From Membranipora membranacea (taxonomy: Eukaryota > Bryozoa > Gymnolaemata > Cheilostomatida > Membraniporidae), in contig OU612067.1 in NCBI GenBank assembly GCA_914767715.1, positions 31,718,162 through 31,782,161 on the forward strand: a DNA stretch of 64,000 nt, read 5' to 3'. The translations under genes and the position numbers were made by a program. The notes below the pieces were generated by a model, which did no database searches, was not told where the DNA came from, and saw nothing but the letters and a program-made list of their open reading frames with translations. Shown here piece by piece: positions 1 to 12,300 of this stretch. Numbering within the stretch: position 1 is the first letter of the stretch; each line of letters opens with the position of its first letter.

Positions 1-1100
1 ACTATTTACATACTGGTTTTGTGACATGAGAAGTCCCCCTGGTGCTGTACTTGATTGATTGGCAAATGACGATACTTTTTTCCTTGACATTGCGATCCCA
101 AACCTCCTTTGATTGTCGATCAGTAAACAGTCCTGTTTCAAGCTTTAACTGCTGTCTGGGAGTTTGTGCACTCTGATATCTATGTAGCTCTAAATTCTAA
201 TTTAATTCTAAATTGAACGCCAAATCAGATTTCTCACCCAACAGGCAAATCTTTTGCAAAATAAGATGGCTGACAAAATCAGGGCGTAGTATCAAATGAA
301 GTGATCAGATGTTGTGATTTACAGCATGATGTCACGATTATACACTTATCTCGTTGATTTCTCTTCTTGATTTTTCCAACTTTTTCCTGTAACTATTTTG
401 GCCATAATGTGACAATTCTGAGATTGAAGTCACAATCAATTATCTCTGACCTACACAGTTGTTAAAATTTGATCACGAATCACCATCTTTCACAGGATAA
501 AGGAGTGAAGCATTTTTGAAAACACATAGCGATGTGTGTATTCAAAATGTCGTACAACTGTAAATCTTCTTTTGCCATTAGCACATGAATAATCGAAAAA
601 TTCTGTTTTTTTTACACAGGAGTACCTCGCCCCGCCCACCCCAATCCGACCAATTTCGATCATGTGCGAACAACCGAAAAAACAGACTGGAACGAAGGAG
701 GCCTCCACCACCTTTACCTCAAGTCTCTTTGGACTCATCAAGTAAGAGAGTGAAACTACCCTAAATACGCTTGAATGTAGTCAACCAGCAACAGGGTCAA
801 GCAGCTATGAGGTATTGGTCTGGAATAATGGTTGAGTTGTTTTCCCTTTTTGAAAATTCATCCGATACCCTCTTCTGACACAAAGCTGGACCCATAGACC
901 TAATCCAGGTTCTTTGTTCATAACTCGATCAATTTTGGTCGAATTTATGAAATTGAAAATTGCTTTAAAATCAGAAGCATCTTGTTATTAACTTGATGAT
1001 ATTTCTTCTTCTTTTTTTTATTAGTATTAGTATCAAACTGTTCAAGACAAGCTGTTTAATCTATAATAATTTTCAAACTCAAAATCCGATCAAAACCTGG
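1..1100. repeat. Dispersed repeat, copy A
   Basis: This segment matches 27843-29060 over most of its length, clearly homologous by eye with small indels. It has no convincing gene. It contains an exon-like block (about 618-740) between a pyrimidine-rich acagg acceptor and a GTAAGA donor-like site, present in altered form in copy B (about 28465-28570). From 893 it begins with CATAGACC, the terminus type of the hAT-like foldback family seen at 28720 and 46002. Confidence 0.7.
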
Positions 1101-3058
1101 TAGGCCAGAAGCAGCCTAGCTGTAACTGCTCTATAAAATAATGGCACGGACAATTTTTGATGGCAGGAAACTGATCGCATATTATACTTCATTGATGTTT
1201 CTTCTGTAAAATTCACCGGGTGTACCCAGTTGTAGTGGTCATATTTAGAAATTAAAAGGTGTTTTGTTTTTGCATTATATGTGTGGGGACATAACTCCTA
1301 TTCTGTGTAATCTGTAATTCCAGGTTGAAACTGCATTGTGGGGATTTTGTTGACTTGCCAATTTATTTACCAAGTAAACTTGCAGAAGTCTGCTTGTGTT
1401 AGATCAGGGCAAATTTGAAAATTTCAATAAGTATAATGTCAGATCTTTATGAGGTTAGTATGATACTGTCTTGCGGCAGCATATCCGCAATATTTCTCAA
1501 AACTGCATATAATAAGTGAAATGTTAAGAATTCAATAAAGCGTGTTTCTTGGGTGGAACAACGTGCTGAATCCAAATTTAAGGGTGTACCCAGTTGTAGC
1601 AATCATGTCAGCGGCAGCGCGGCAGAATATCCTCATTTTTTCTAAAAATTGCTTGTAATGAGTGAAATAATAAGAGTTTAAATAAAAGGTGTTTCAAGGG
1701 TATAACAATGTGCTGAATATAAAGAAATAAGGGTGTAACCTAGAACAAGTTAGATCCAATTGCCTGCATGCCTGTTGCTACCGATCCACTGGTCACGCCA
1801 CGGCGTAACCAGTGGATCGGAAGCCACTCGGAATGCAGGCAAATGGACCCAGTCGTAGCAATCATGTCAGAAGATCATCAGCAGCACTGCAGCATATCGC
1901 AATTTTTCTCACAATCGCTAATAATAAGTGAAATTTTACGAGTGTAAAACAAGGGTATATCTAGGGTAGAAGAACGTGCTGAATCCAAAATTGGGAGTGT
2001 ATCCTGTTGTAGCAATCATGTCAGCGTCAGCGCGGCAGCATACCTGCAATTTTCTTCACAATCGGTTAGGTAAGTAAAATGTTAAGTGATTAATATGGTC
2101 AGCAGGAAACACGACTATATGTATGATTTTAACAATATATTCTATCACATCATTATAAAAAAGTGGTCAGCGACAGCACTACATCTCAACGAGAACAAGA
2201 CAAAAAGCAGCCTAGACGTAAAACTGCTCAAAGCATGATAGCGTGAGACAAATTTGATGTAGGAAAAAAGTGTGTACCCAGTTGAAGGGGTCAGCCGCAG
2301 CACTACTGCATATCCCAAATATTCACACTATCGATATGTTATTAGTGGGAAGTCAAGAGTTTGATGCAGTTGGCACAAGTTAAGACTTTAGTCCTGGGTT
2401 CTACATTGTATATGTTTTATCATTGCATGAGGTGGTTGGTGAGAGACAGCACAACCACATATCCCCATATCATGTCATTAACATGTTAGGAAAGAATGCG
2501 AAGCTGGCATATCTAAGTTTCTCAGACTCTGACAGTTGGGTTTCTTTCTGAAAAGTGAGGCACTCATTGAACATTTTGCTCATGTGTTATGCAAAAGATA
2601 TCCAGCCGAAAAATGACATAAGAGGCAATTGAAACATCAAAAAATGTTGTTTGCCCAAAGACAGTGGTCTTAAGACCATACAATATCATACTAGTCCCAT
2701 AAGAAGTTTGACATAATTCAATTGAATTCTTTCAATTTGTGCTGGTCTGATACAAGCAGACTTCTCTATAAGTTTACTTGGTGAATTAATTGCCATGTCA
2801 ACAAAATCCCACAATGCAATTTCAACCTGGAATTCCATGATGATTAGATTAGTTAGATTACTAAGAATAGGAGTTATTTCCCCACACATATAGTGCCAAA
2901 ACAAAACACCTTTTAATTTCTAAATATGACCACTACAACTGGGTACACCCGGTGAATTTTACAGAACATACAGCAATGAAATATAAAACATGATCAGTAT
3001 CCTGCCATCAAATATTGTCCGTGCCATAACAACTTATGCTATAGCTGCTTCTGGCCTA
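1101..3058. mobile_element. Foldback/MITE with about 330-bp inverted arms, TA-flanked
   Basis: The ends are inverted copies: TAGGCCAGAAGCAGC at 1101 and GCTGCTTCTGGCCTA ending at 3058. Homology of the arms runs inward for roughly 330 bp (1101-1440 against 2720-3058). If TA is the target duplication, the element fits Tc1/mariner-type MITEs; this is inference, since no transposase is present. The interior holds imperfect repeats of a unit containing acccagttgtagcaatcatg (for example 1567-1605, 1848-1872, 1998-2022) and a nested hairpin at 1760-1842. It appears inserted into dispersed repeat copy A. Confidence 0.75.
1760..1842. repeat. Nested perfect-arm hairpin
   Basis: TTGCCTGCAT at 1760 pairs with ATGCAGGCAA ending 1842, and CCGATCCACTGGT (1781-1793) pairs with ACCAGTGGATCGG (1808-1820). 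It interrupts one of the internal repeat units of the surrounding foldback, so it is a later insertion. Confidence 0.7.
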
Positions 3059-6000
3059 ATTCAGAAGCAAGGAATTTTAAGATTTAAGCATCGGTAGCTC
3101 AGATCAAAACGGTTAGTGTAAGGAAGCAATATAGCCTTTTCCATCCCTTTGGTTCACATCTTTACGTACCAACACTCTCTGAGCTCATCACCCTAATAAA
3201 CACAATGACCACGGTGGTGCAAAATCAAGTCAACCTAAGATAGGGTACCATATCAAGTAGCCCGGGTGATATATTCAAGGGCATCTACCGGAACCAAAGA
3301 GGCTCGCACCAAATGACATGTTTCCTCGACCATTTTTGATCGGGTTTTGTGTTTGAAAATTGATTTACATTACAATTATCAATTTGATGTTATTTTTTCT
3401 TTAATTATTTCAAGGCGAAAGTTAACATCAAACTACAATGCATTATAGGCTGTAAGAGATGGCTGAAACAGCACCTGCCACATGTCTTACAACATCCGTC
3501 GCCAGCGCTGTTTTTAGTGCCTGTTAAGAACAGGATAATTTTTTGTACTAATGACACACTTCAATGCCGTAACATCACCCACAATATAATGCAGCTCACT
3601 CACTGCCTCAATGCTAACGCACCATATAGTGTTATGTCTAGATTAATTAATTCTAAGTTTATGCTTAACACCTTGTTAGTACGCAATAGTAGGAGACCGA
3701 TATTATGCATAACCTAGTACTTGTAGCATGACCATGTGAGTGATTTGATACTTGGTCGTTATCAAAAACCTTCATATCATAGGAGTAGAGATTCCAAGTT
3801 GAAACAAGTTAGCCACTAGGTCTAAACCAGGGATTGGCCCTGGGTCTATACATCCTGTCTATGGTCTATCCAAGAGCTGTTCAATTGCCCAAATTGCTGC
3901 TGACCAGAACAGTTAAATGACATACAAGGAAACCGTTCTCAAGTCACACCAGACGCTGGTGCTGGAAATTTAACTCATCAAGGTACGCATTCATTCGGAC
4001 GTGAGGGTGTTCATTTACTTTATCTACATTAAAGAATGATTGTCAGATGGTACTGGAGAGGTGCAACTCCCCAAGCAGTACTAAAAGGTAGTGCGAGCTC
4101 TACTCTACTGCTTGTGAAGTGCTTACTACTAGTCATAACTGGCACACAGTGAGTAGGCCCACTAGCAGCAAGCAAACTGTTAGTGTTACTCCTTGCTAGC
4201 AGAGAGTGCTTCTTGGTATAGCATATCTCATTAACAGTATAGTACTTACCACTTAGTAAAGTACTGAGTAGAAGTTCTCGCAGTGTGAGTGTTATGAATG
4301 TTTAATTCCTTACACACACTCTCAGTCTCAAGAATTTATTGCACACTAAATAAATAAATAAATAAAGTTTACCTGTCGCAACTCCGGCCTCTACTTATAG
4401 AAATACCACCGACCAATGAGGAACTGCAGTGGTAAGGTGATTTTAAACAGTGTTTGCAATCCAGTTTACACACTCTGCCTGGCCCTACACTCTCCAGCAT
4501 CTGATGTGTGAGACTCTGGATGTCAAATCCTGCTTTAGCTGCTGGGAAATTTACTCAAGTTTTGATGAAGGTTTTATAAAGGTCAACCATAGCCCTATCA
4601 TTTTATTGGGAGCGTATACAAATGCGCCCCCTCTACGGTGGGTTTGTGATTCGCAGTTTTTGGTTTACACATGTGACCACTGATTTCAATATAAATGAGT
4701 GGGCAACTTCCAATCATAATTTCAAATTTATAAAAACCAGGGTGTTTGGGACCAATGAAGTTCATTGTTGGGACAAGCTTGAAACTCCCAGACAAGTTTT
4801 GCTTTTGGGATAATAGCTGCTGTTGTATCTTTAGCTGATGTCACCAGTGCCAATTTTATACGCTTTCTTTGGAAGTTTTTGGTTTAGGACAAAATCAAAA
4901 AGGTGTCGGGAAATTCTATCTTGTCAGGATAGCCAGCATGGGCTTGGCATAATTATTCCCGATCTCCAACTTGTTCTGATGAACGCGTAAGGCTTAACGG
5001 CAACCTGCCAGTCGAAAAGTCTGTTTAAATCAAGGCTACCAGCCAGGCATAAAAATGTGTGGTTTATCAACTATACTATGATTTTATTGTGTACTAACTA
5101 TCTAACTAAAACTTACAGAGTTACAAAGATTTAATGTATAAATCAGTAAAAATGATCAGTGCGTTTAGTCTCGTCCGCTAGCAAACATGAAGTGTCAAGT
5201 TGTAAGAGGGAAGAGTGTAAGCTTGCTAAAAATAGTTACAGTCGTAGCATTAATAAAGGATTATTATAACAGACAAAACATGTGTAGTAATAGAATGTAT
5301 GATTAGAATGTATGAATAGAATGTGTCCTCAGTGCTTAATATATATAACAGTCAAAGACTGAAATTCCCCACAAAGGTTTGGCTGCTGTTGTATTCTGTT
5401 TTCATTCTTCGGAAGCTTTGATTTTGGGATAAAATTAAGTAGGCGTTCCTTACGGTATTTTCAATTTCCGGTTACAAAACTCGAACAAAATAGCCATAAA
5501 AATTGCATTATAGAGACAGTCGTAACATATATATTGGTGATCAATAGTAAGTTGACACCATATACTTGACAATAATAGTTATGATTATTAATAGAATTAA
5601 CATTATTATTATTACAATTATTTTACCTATCAGTAACTATGTGAAAATGGAAAAATGGAAATTTTGATCTGTAAATTTTCCTAGATTCCTCGACTGTATT
5701 ACTTGTCAATATCAATCTGGAGAAAAACTGCTCTACATATGAGTTTTATTATCTTACCCAGCCGGCACAACTGTATCTAAACTATGTTGGAAAGATGTTT
5801 ACTGTGAAGTACTATTTAATAGGTATTTACCTTGCTATCAGGTCCGTCCTAGGTAATCTCCCAGCACTTGTCTCAGGCAAAGCTCACTCCTGTTCCTGCT
5901 TGGTCTCGGCTCAGTCATAGACTAACTCCTTCATCCGGGTACCATAGACATCTATATCTCATTCACCATAGACATATACACTACATTTACCTTAGAGGCT

Positions 6001-6990
6001 GAACTATGTCTGCCTAATGTGACAATCTGTCACGCTATTATATGTTGGAATGGTGCATTATAGTAGATATTGTTAAGATATATAAACTGCCTCTGCTACA
6101 CATCTAACTAGAGGCTTGTATATATAGAAACCATGCGTTTTCTTGACAGCAAATTCATACACAATATTTCCTACCTCGGTATGTAATTAGTTTTAATTAA
6201 GATTTATTAGATTTAATATCAAATAGCATTTAGGAGGGTGGTTTACTCATAGTGTTTCAGTCCACAGTGGATGTTGAGTAGTGGGCCCATTAGACCATTG
6301 GAATTCCAGTAGTGTAGGGTAAGTCATTGAGTTGTGCACAGTGTGCTGTTGGAAATTACACGGAATACAATCTGGTTCAACTTTATTCGCAAAGAACATT
6401 AAATGGTGCTTAATGCAGGTAATTTAAACCCTGGCTGTATATTAAGCTATTTCAAAATACTGACATGTATTAATGTTTCAAAGTTATTGAATAATGGTTT
6501 ATATAAATAATCATATTGCACTGTTGGGTTGTCACAAGGGCTTACAAAACATTGGCAGCTTAGCAGGGGAGATAAATGCAAGTAATGTATACAAATTCAA
6601 CAGCTACGCAGTCATAAACGCATCATTCCCATGCAGTTTAGAGACTAGATTTGATTTTAAGAAAATTGAGTAAACAGTGCAAGATGGAATTGCACACAAT
6701 TTGGAGCCACACAGAGTGTTAGCAAACAAATTACAAAGCATTTTATCCCATATGATGCCAGTATTCTTGCAAATTACTCTCGAGTAAAGTGGCTGTAGTT
6801 ACTGCGCAGTTACCATATTGGAAAAAACTGTGTTGCTTTGTATGCACCATTTATGCATCTATAAGATATTGAATGTTAAACGTGTACCATGCAACACAGA
6901 AACGATCCAATTGCTACATTGGAAACATTTTGCCGCATACAATGTGCCCGCTGGGTATCTTTAATCATTGTATTGCTGTTTGGGTTTTAG
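3059..6990. other. Gene-poor stretch, old repeat fragments
   Basis: No gene is supported here. Around 3320-3663 there is a diverged fragment of the same repeat family as 28720-29201 (shared cacccacaat, tgcctcaatgctaa and ccatatagtgt segments). The rest is AT-rich with short simple repeats such as (TAAA)n near 4347. A short ATG-led ORF at 6133 running into a GTATGT site near 6182 was seen but cannot be linked to anything. Confidence 0.5.
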
Positions 6991-7185
6991 CACCACTGTA
7001 GACTTTTCGGGAGGGGGGATAGTGTGAATAGTTCTAGCATCACTAGTCATGATGATACAGACTCGGTCTTACTGCCCGTCAAGATCAACAGTAGAAACTG
7101 GGCTTCACTACAAACAAATGCTTCAAATGCTTCAAATGCTACAAATACTTCTGATGTTACATCACAGGAGAGTGATGAGTGCTGA
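6991..7185 (+). CDS. Candidate terminal exon, unknown protein with GRGDS
   Basis: After a strong acceptor (gctgtttgggttttag, ending at 6990) there is an open frame of 64 codons ending in TGA at 7183-7185. Near its start it contains the residues GRGDSV; near its end are three Asn-Ala-Ser/Thr type N-glycosylation sequons. Two overlapping AATAAA signals lie at about 7974-7984. No upstream exon could be joined in phase, so the gene may begin outside recognisable sequence or this may be a chance ORF. The GRGDS pentapeptide is the classic integrin-binding motif, but a five-residue match in an unassigned ORF is weak evidence. Confidence 0.25.
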   Translation, partial: HHCRLFGRGDSVNSSSITSHDDTDSVLLPVKINSRNWASLQTNASNASNATNTSDVTSQESDEC

Positions 7186-9256
7186 GTGCTGAACATTATA
7201 TATTTTCACATTCTTTATTTTGCACTAAGACTTCCTTTACTCAACTTTTCTATTCAGAGCCAATAGTGCTATTGAAAACCTTGGACTTTTTTCAGATTGT
7301 ATCTTGTTTCTTAGAAATGCTATTTTTTCTGATGCTCAATATGGAGACACATTAATCTCCCCCTTCACTGAGTCATATTTGATATACAAGCAGGAAGTTA
7401 GACAGATTTGGTAAATGTTGTTATTTGTAAATTAGAAGCGAGGAAGGCTAAAGATTTTGAAAGAAAACTTTTGGTAGAAATTTTTGAAATATCTATTTGC
7501 TTAACTAGACCTTGTGATGGATTTAACTTTTGACTCTCATTTCCCAGATTATTGAGACAATCGTCTATTGGCACTGTGCCAAGTAAGCTTACCACTGGAT
7601 CTTATGAAGTCACATTTCCTGGATCACGGTCAACCATAGCCCGAGACCCTCCTCCTAAGTTATCTGAAGTCCAAAAGTCTGTACAAGAGGGGAAGCTCGC
7701 TCGTTTTCACGAGAAGAATCAGGGACATGGCCAACCAAGCAAAAATGTCAAGGACTAGTGCGCTCCTTTGTGTTATGTATTACAGTTTTGTTATTATTCT
7801 TTAGTAGTTTCACTTTGTAAAGTGAAAGTCTTTTATGTTATCTATTACTTGATTGGTATTTCATTATTGTAAAGGCTCTTTCTATTGGCCTATTTTAATC
7901 ATTCGTCTGCATCCTTTTTGTTAGTTGTATATTAGATGTGAAACAAAGAAGATGCTTTGTTTAATAAGTTAAGAATAAATAAACTTGTTAGCTTAGGGTT
8001 TTAAAGCTAGCACAACCAAATAGATGTCCAATCCATGTACAGCTCACTTTGCTACACTGATTTAACATATCACATATCATATCGCTTGTGATTTTGAAAT
8101 TGGGATCGGCCCTTCCAGATAATTTTCTCACTTTCACACTTTTTTATTGTAACTGCTCCCAATATTTTCAAGCAGTTTCCAGAACATTTTCTTGGTCACC
8201 ATATGCAAAGCTATAATATTCCTTACGGTCAACACCAAAATCTTTTCTATTAATTTCGCTGTGTGCCCTTAAACTATCCAAAGGGGCTATTTCATTTTAC
8301 TGCAGTCCTGGTAATAATGAAGAGGTGAATGAGGCTTCGTCGCTAAACATCACATCATGTCAATATCAACTCCGCCTCAGTCCGCGAGGCTGACGAGTTA
8401 GATGAGATAACTGCGGAGGGGTTCTCTGAGTGAACGCATCAGCGAATCACAGGTCAGCATATTACATGTCAGCATGTCGGCAGTCCAGCAAAGCTAAAGA
8501 CGGAAATGCTCAAACAGTCCTATAACTCAGTGCTATAATCTCTACCTTTGAGGCTCAACACGTCCCCTAGATACTGACTAGGTAGAGAGCATCTATATTT
8601 GAGATGTGATTTGTGTCTCATAGATTCAAAAATATTCATCATTGAACTCGTTGAGTCATGATTTGTAAATAGAAAACTGATGAGATAAAAGTAACTTCTG
8701 TTCATTACCATGGAGTGCATTTTAGCCTGTCTGTGACATAATGTATTTGGATTAAGTTGTAAGAACAGCGACATGAAAATGGTGAATAAAAAAAGCATTA
8801 CCAAATTTGGTAATGCTAATAGCCATCCAGTTGTATAAATTCATTTAAAAACAGATGACCTGAGTTTTAAAGTGTTGTTACAAAACTCCCAGGTTGTGAC
8901 CAAGGCGTAACTCCTTGGTTGTTACTAGGATCTCAATTTCATAGAATTTTAGGTAGATTCCATTACTGACACAAATCTCCTCCGGAACGCGTGCAATAAA
9001 TTTGTGATGTATGCCATCCCATAAGTATGATCTACTCAAGTCTAACTCAAATGGCAAGTTTGGCCTGCCAATATGTTCCCATTAATCATCAATTATTTCA
9101 AGTTTCATTTCTTGAGCCATTGTAAGCCTGTTGATAAGCAAACACAATATCACCCCATGACTCAAATGATTTTTCCCTACTGTAAGTTACCCGACACCCG
9201 TCTTATTTATGATGTCTTATAAGGTAAGAGGAAGTTATTTTCACATCACTGTTCAT
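7186..9256. other. No supported gene; one 24-bp perfect palindrome
   Basis: An exon-like piece (7550-7580, between tttcccag and gtaagc) and tandem AATAAA signals near 7974-7984 suggest a transcript end, but nothing firm. A perfect 24-bp palindrome, AGCATTACCAAA plus its reverse complement, lies at 8794-8817 without a clean flanking duplication. Confidence 0.4.
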
Positions 9257-9263
9257 TATATAT
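9257..9263 (+). promoter_or_regulatory. TATA box of the receptor gene
   Basis: TATATAT lies 90 nt before the receptor ATG at 9347. The three peptide genes in this window also have TATATAA elements, so a TATA-type promoter is reasonable here. Confidence 0.45.
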
Positions 9264-9346
9264 GCAACTTCTCTGTTGACCCGAAAGCGGTAAAGCAATA
9301 AGGAACTTATTGGAATCAGATGTTGATCAAGCCTTGGCAGGATAAG

Positions 9347-12300
9347 ATGCCTTTGTCACTAGTCTGGATAGCTTTCCTTATCGTAATCTCTCCAACCACT
9401 GGACAAGGTGAGAATATTCAAACATAGGGCCCCATATAAATATTTTATTATCCTACTAATTTTATAATTATATATATAAATTATGATAGATTTTTATGAT
9501 ATTGAGGTTATCTTGTCCATATTTGGAATGAGATTGTCAGGTACAGCATCAACCAAGAAGCTAGGACACTGAGTGTAACTTATATTGTCATGTATTTGAT
9601 TTGTTGGGTGTTATTATGATCAAATTTTTCATTACTTGTAGTAAATGGTGGTGTAAACTCCTCCAAATCTGATGGGGATTTTGTGGATCTATCTCATGCT
9701 CTTGAAGGAAGTCCGCTTCCTACAAGTAAGAGCGCCGTCAACACCACTGCAGATCTGCAGAACCGCCACACTCCAGCAACTAGGGCGCCAAACTCCGAGC
9801 TATGGAAACCATCTAGCTCTGTACTGATGTCCGGAATTTCTACTCCTGGGAATACAAAAGCTGTTACTGCGAGAGCACCAACTTCAGCGACTGTAAAATC
9901 TTCTACACTGACCAATTTAACAACCGTGAATCCCATGTTTGAGGTAACAGCCAATAACTCGACATTCTATGCCTACAACAACTCACCAGTTGATTCAATC
10001 AGCAATGGGAGGATGGTGAAGCTGGTGTACCTGGCCCAATTCTGCCTCGACGAACCTGACAAAATATCAAAAGTGAAGTTAACGGAGGAAGTTCTCAGAG
10101 TGAGAGCTGCAGAGTTAGCTCTGATGAATATTCAAAGTGAGAGCGACAATCAGCAAACTGGAAATAGCAACATAACATTTGGTGAGCAGTTAACAATACT
10201 TCCATTGTAAGAGATTTGACAAAATATTTATACTCCCAAGGATACATAACGGCTTTGTTCGCATTCTTGATAGCTAAAAGCAAATATGCTAGTTACAGTT
10301 CCAAGTAGTATTCGGCGCCAAGTTGCTCTCAGTTTGCAGGCAGGTCGGAGCACACCTGGGGCGTCATATGAGCTCAGTAGTCAGTAGACTGCAGCGGGAT
10401 TCGAACCCAGGACCCTGTCATATATGTTCGTGATTATATGAAAGCTGTTTTAAAATAACAGAATATCCAAATTATGATGGAAATTTTTATTTGATTGTGA
10501 TTCCTGTTGTTATTTATATTCTTATGCTGTTTCTGTATCGGGAACGCTGTTATACAGTGCAAATTGCGTACATAGCATCCTTTGCATGGATTTGAAAGCA
10601 AATCTGGCTTATGTACTCCCAAATTACTATTCGACAAACAGATTAGTCTAGGATTGCTTTCAGAACAATGTGACTAGCTCATAATCCAAAGACATGAATG
10701 TTACGTTTGAGTTTAAGCTGGTGCCAATATGACATTCCTATCAACATTATCCCTTATTATATATGCAATAATCTTGGCGATGGATTGAAATGAAGATGTT
10801 TTTGTAATTCAGCTTCCAAAAATTAATTTGTCAGTAAAAAAGGTGGCTTTGGCATTCCTAGCCAAATTGAAAAATCTCATATCGAGCCTCCAGCAATGGC
10901 CTGCAAGCCTTGTATGTAGCTAATATTATCTCTGTAATCGCCCACGCCCACCTTGCATGGTACAATCTGCTATCGGAAATTGTAAAAAACAAGACTAGAG
11001 CGGATCCAGCACTCTGTTATTCGGATTACGCTGCCATTCTCATCATTATATACCTACATTTACATGCATGATCATTAAAATAAAAAATTTTATCAAAAGT
11101 TGTGTTGCGATTCCTTGCCATTGAGGTAACATGGGTATGCCTTTTTCGTAATTGAATGGAAGCTGCTTTGAAATTACAGAATATCAAGAATATGATGAAA
11201 TATTTGATTTTATTGTGATTCCCTGTTGTTATTTATATTCTAATGGTGTTTCTGTATGGGAACACTGATACACAGCGCATAATTCAAACATAACAAACAT
11301 TGCACGGATTTGTAGGCAAGCCTAACTAAGTCTTGATCAAGAAAGGATGATTCAAATCATATGTCTTATCACTTGCCACATCCTGAAGCATGGGCGGCGA
11401 AATTTTAGTGCCTTATCGGCGAGGCTCTCTGTTTCCAGGCAGTTCAAAGCACATCTAGGGGCCAACCAATGCACAAGTGGGTGATGGACCGCAGTGGGAT
11501 TCGGACCCTATAGACCTTCAACATGTGCATGCTGAAGTCCGCCGCTCTAATCAACTGAGCCACCTCATACTCTTCCCAAAAGAGATGATTCTAGGATTGC
11601 TTTCAGAACAATGTAACTAACTCATAATCCAAAAAAATGAATGATACCTTTGAGTTTAAACTGGTGCCAATATCACATTCCAATAAAGATTATCCCTAAT
11701 TACATAGGCAATAATCTTTAGGATTGATTGAAATGATGGTGTTTCTCTAATTCTGCTTCCAAAAATTAAATCGAAAAGATAGCTTGTGGATTCCCATATC
11801 AAGCCACAAGCATCGATTAAAATTTTTAGCACAGACTGAACCTTTGTTAGAGAGTGCGTACTTTTGAGTAACCTCTATCCCCCTCCCATCTATGTTAGAG
11901 TGCAAGGTCATCGCTAAGCTAATATTATTGGATTTGATACCCCTTCAGTCAACTGCTGCCGGGTTTTGATGGGCAGTCATGTCTGCAATGTCGATCTTGA
12001 GTAGTCCCAATTCATGGCCATTGAAGCAACATGGACACCTTGTCAAGTTGGGTGACAGGAATAATATTGCACAATAGAGCATGTTCACATTGAGAGTGTT
12101 GAGTGTTTGCAGTAGCTACTGTTACATTATATTATTGGTTCAGCTCTATTTATCCTAACAGTCAATAGAATGAATTCTATAGCAATTTGGGAATATAACT
12201 CTTACAAATAAAACCTTGTTCGTCATGAACAAAATCTGTAGTGGGTATGTCGGTGTTGTTCAATTATGCAGATTAGTTGGCAATTCTGGATCACTGATAA

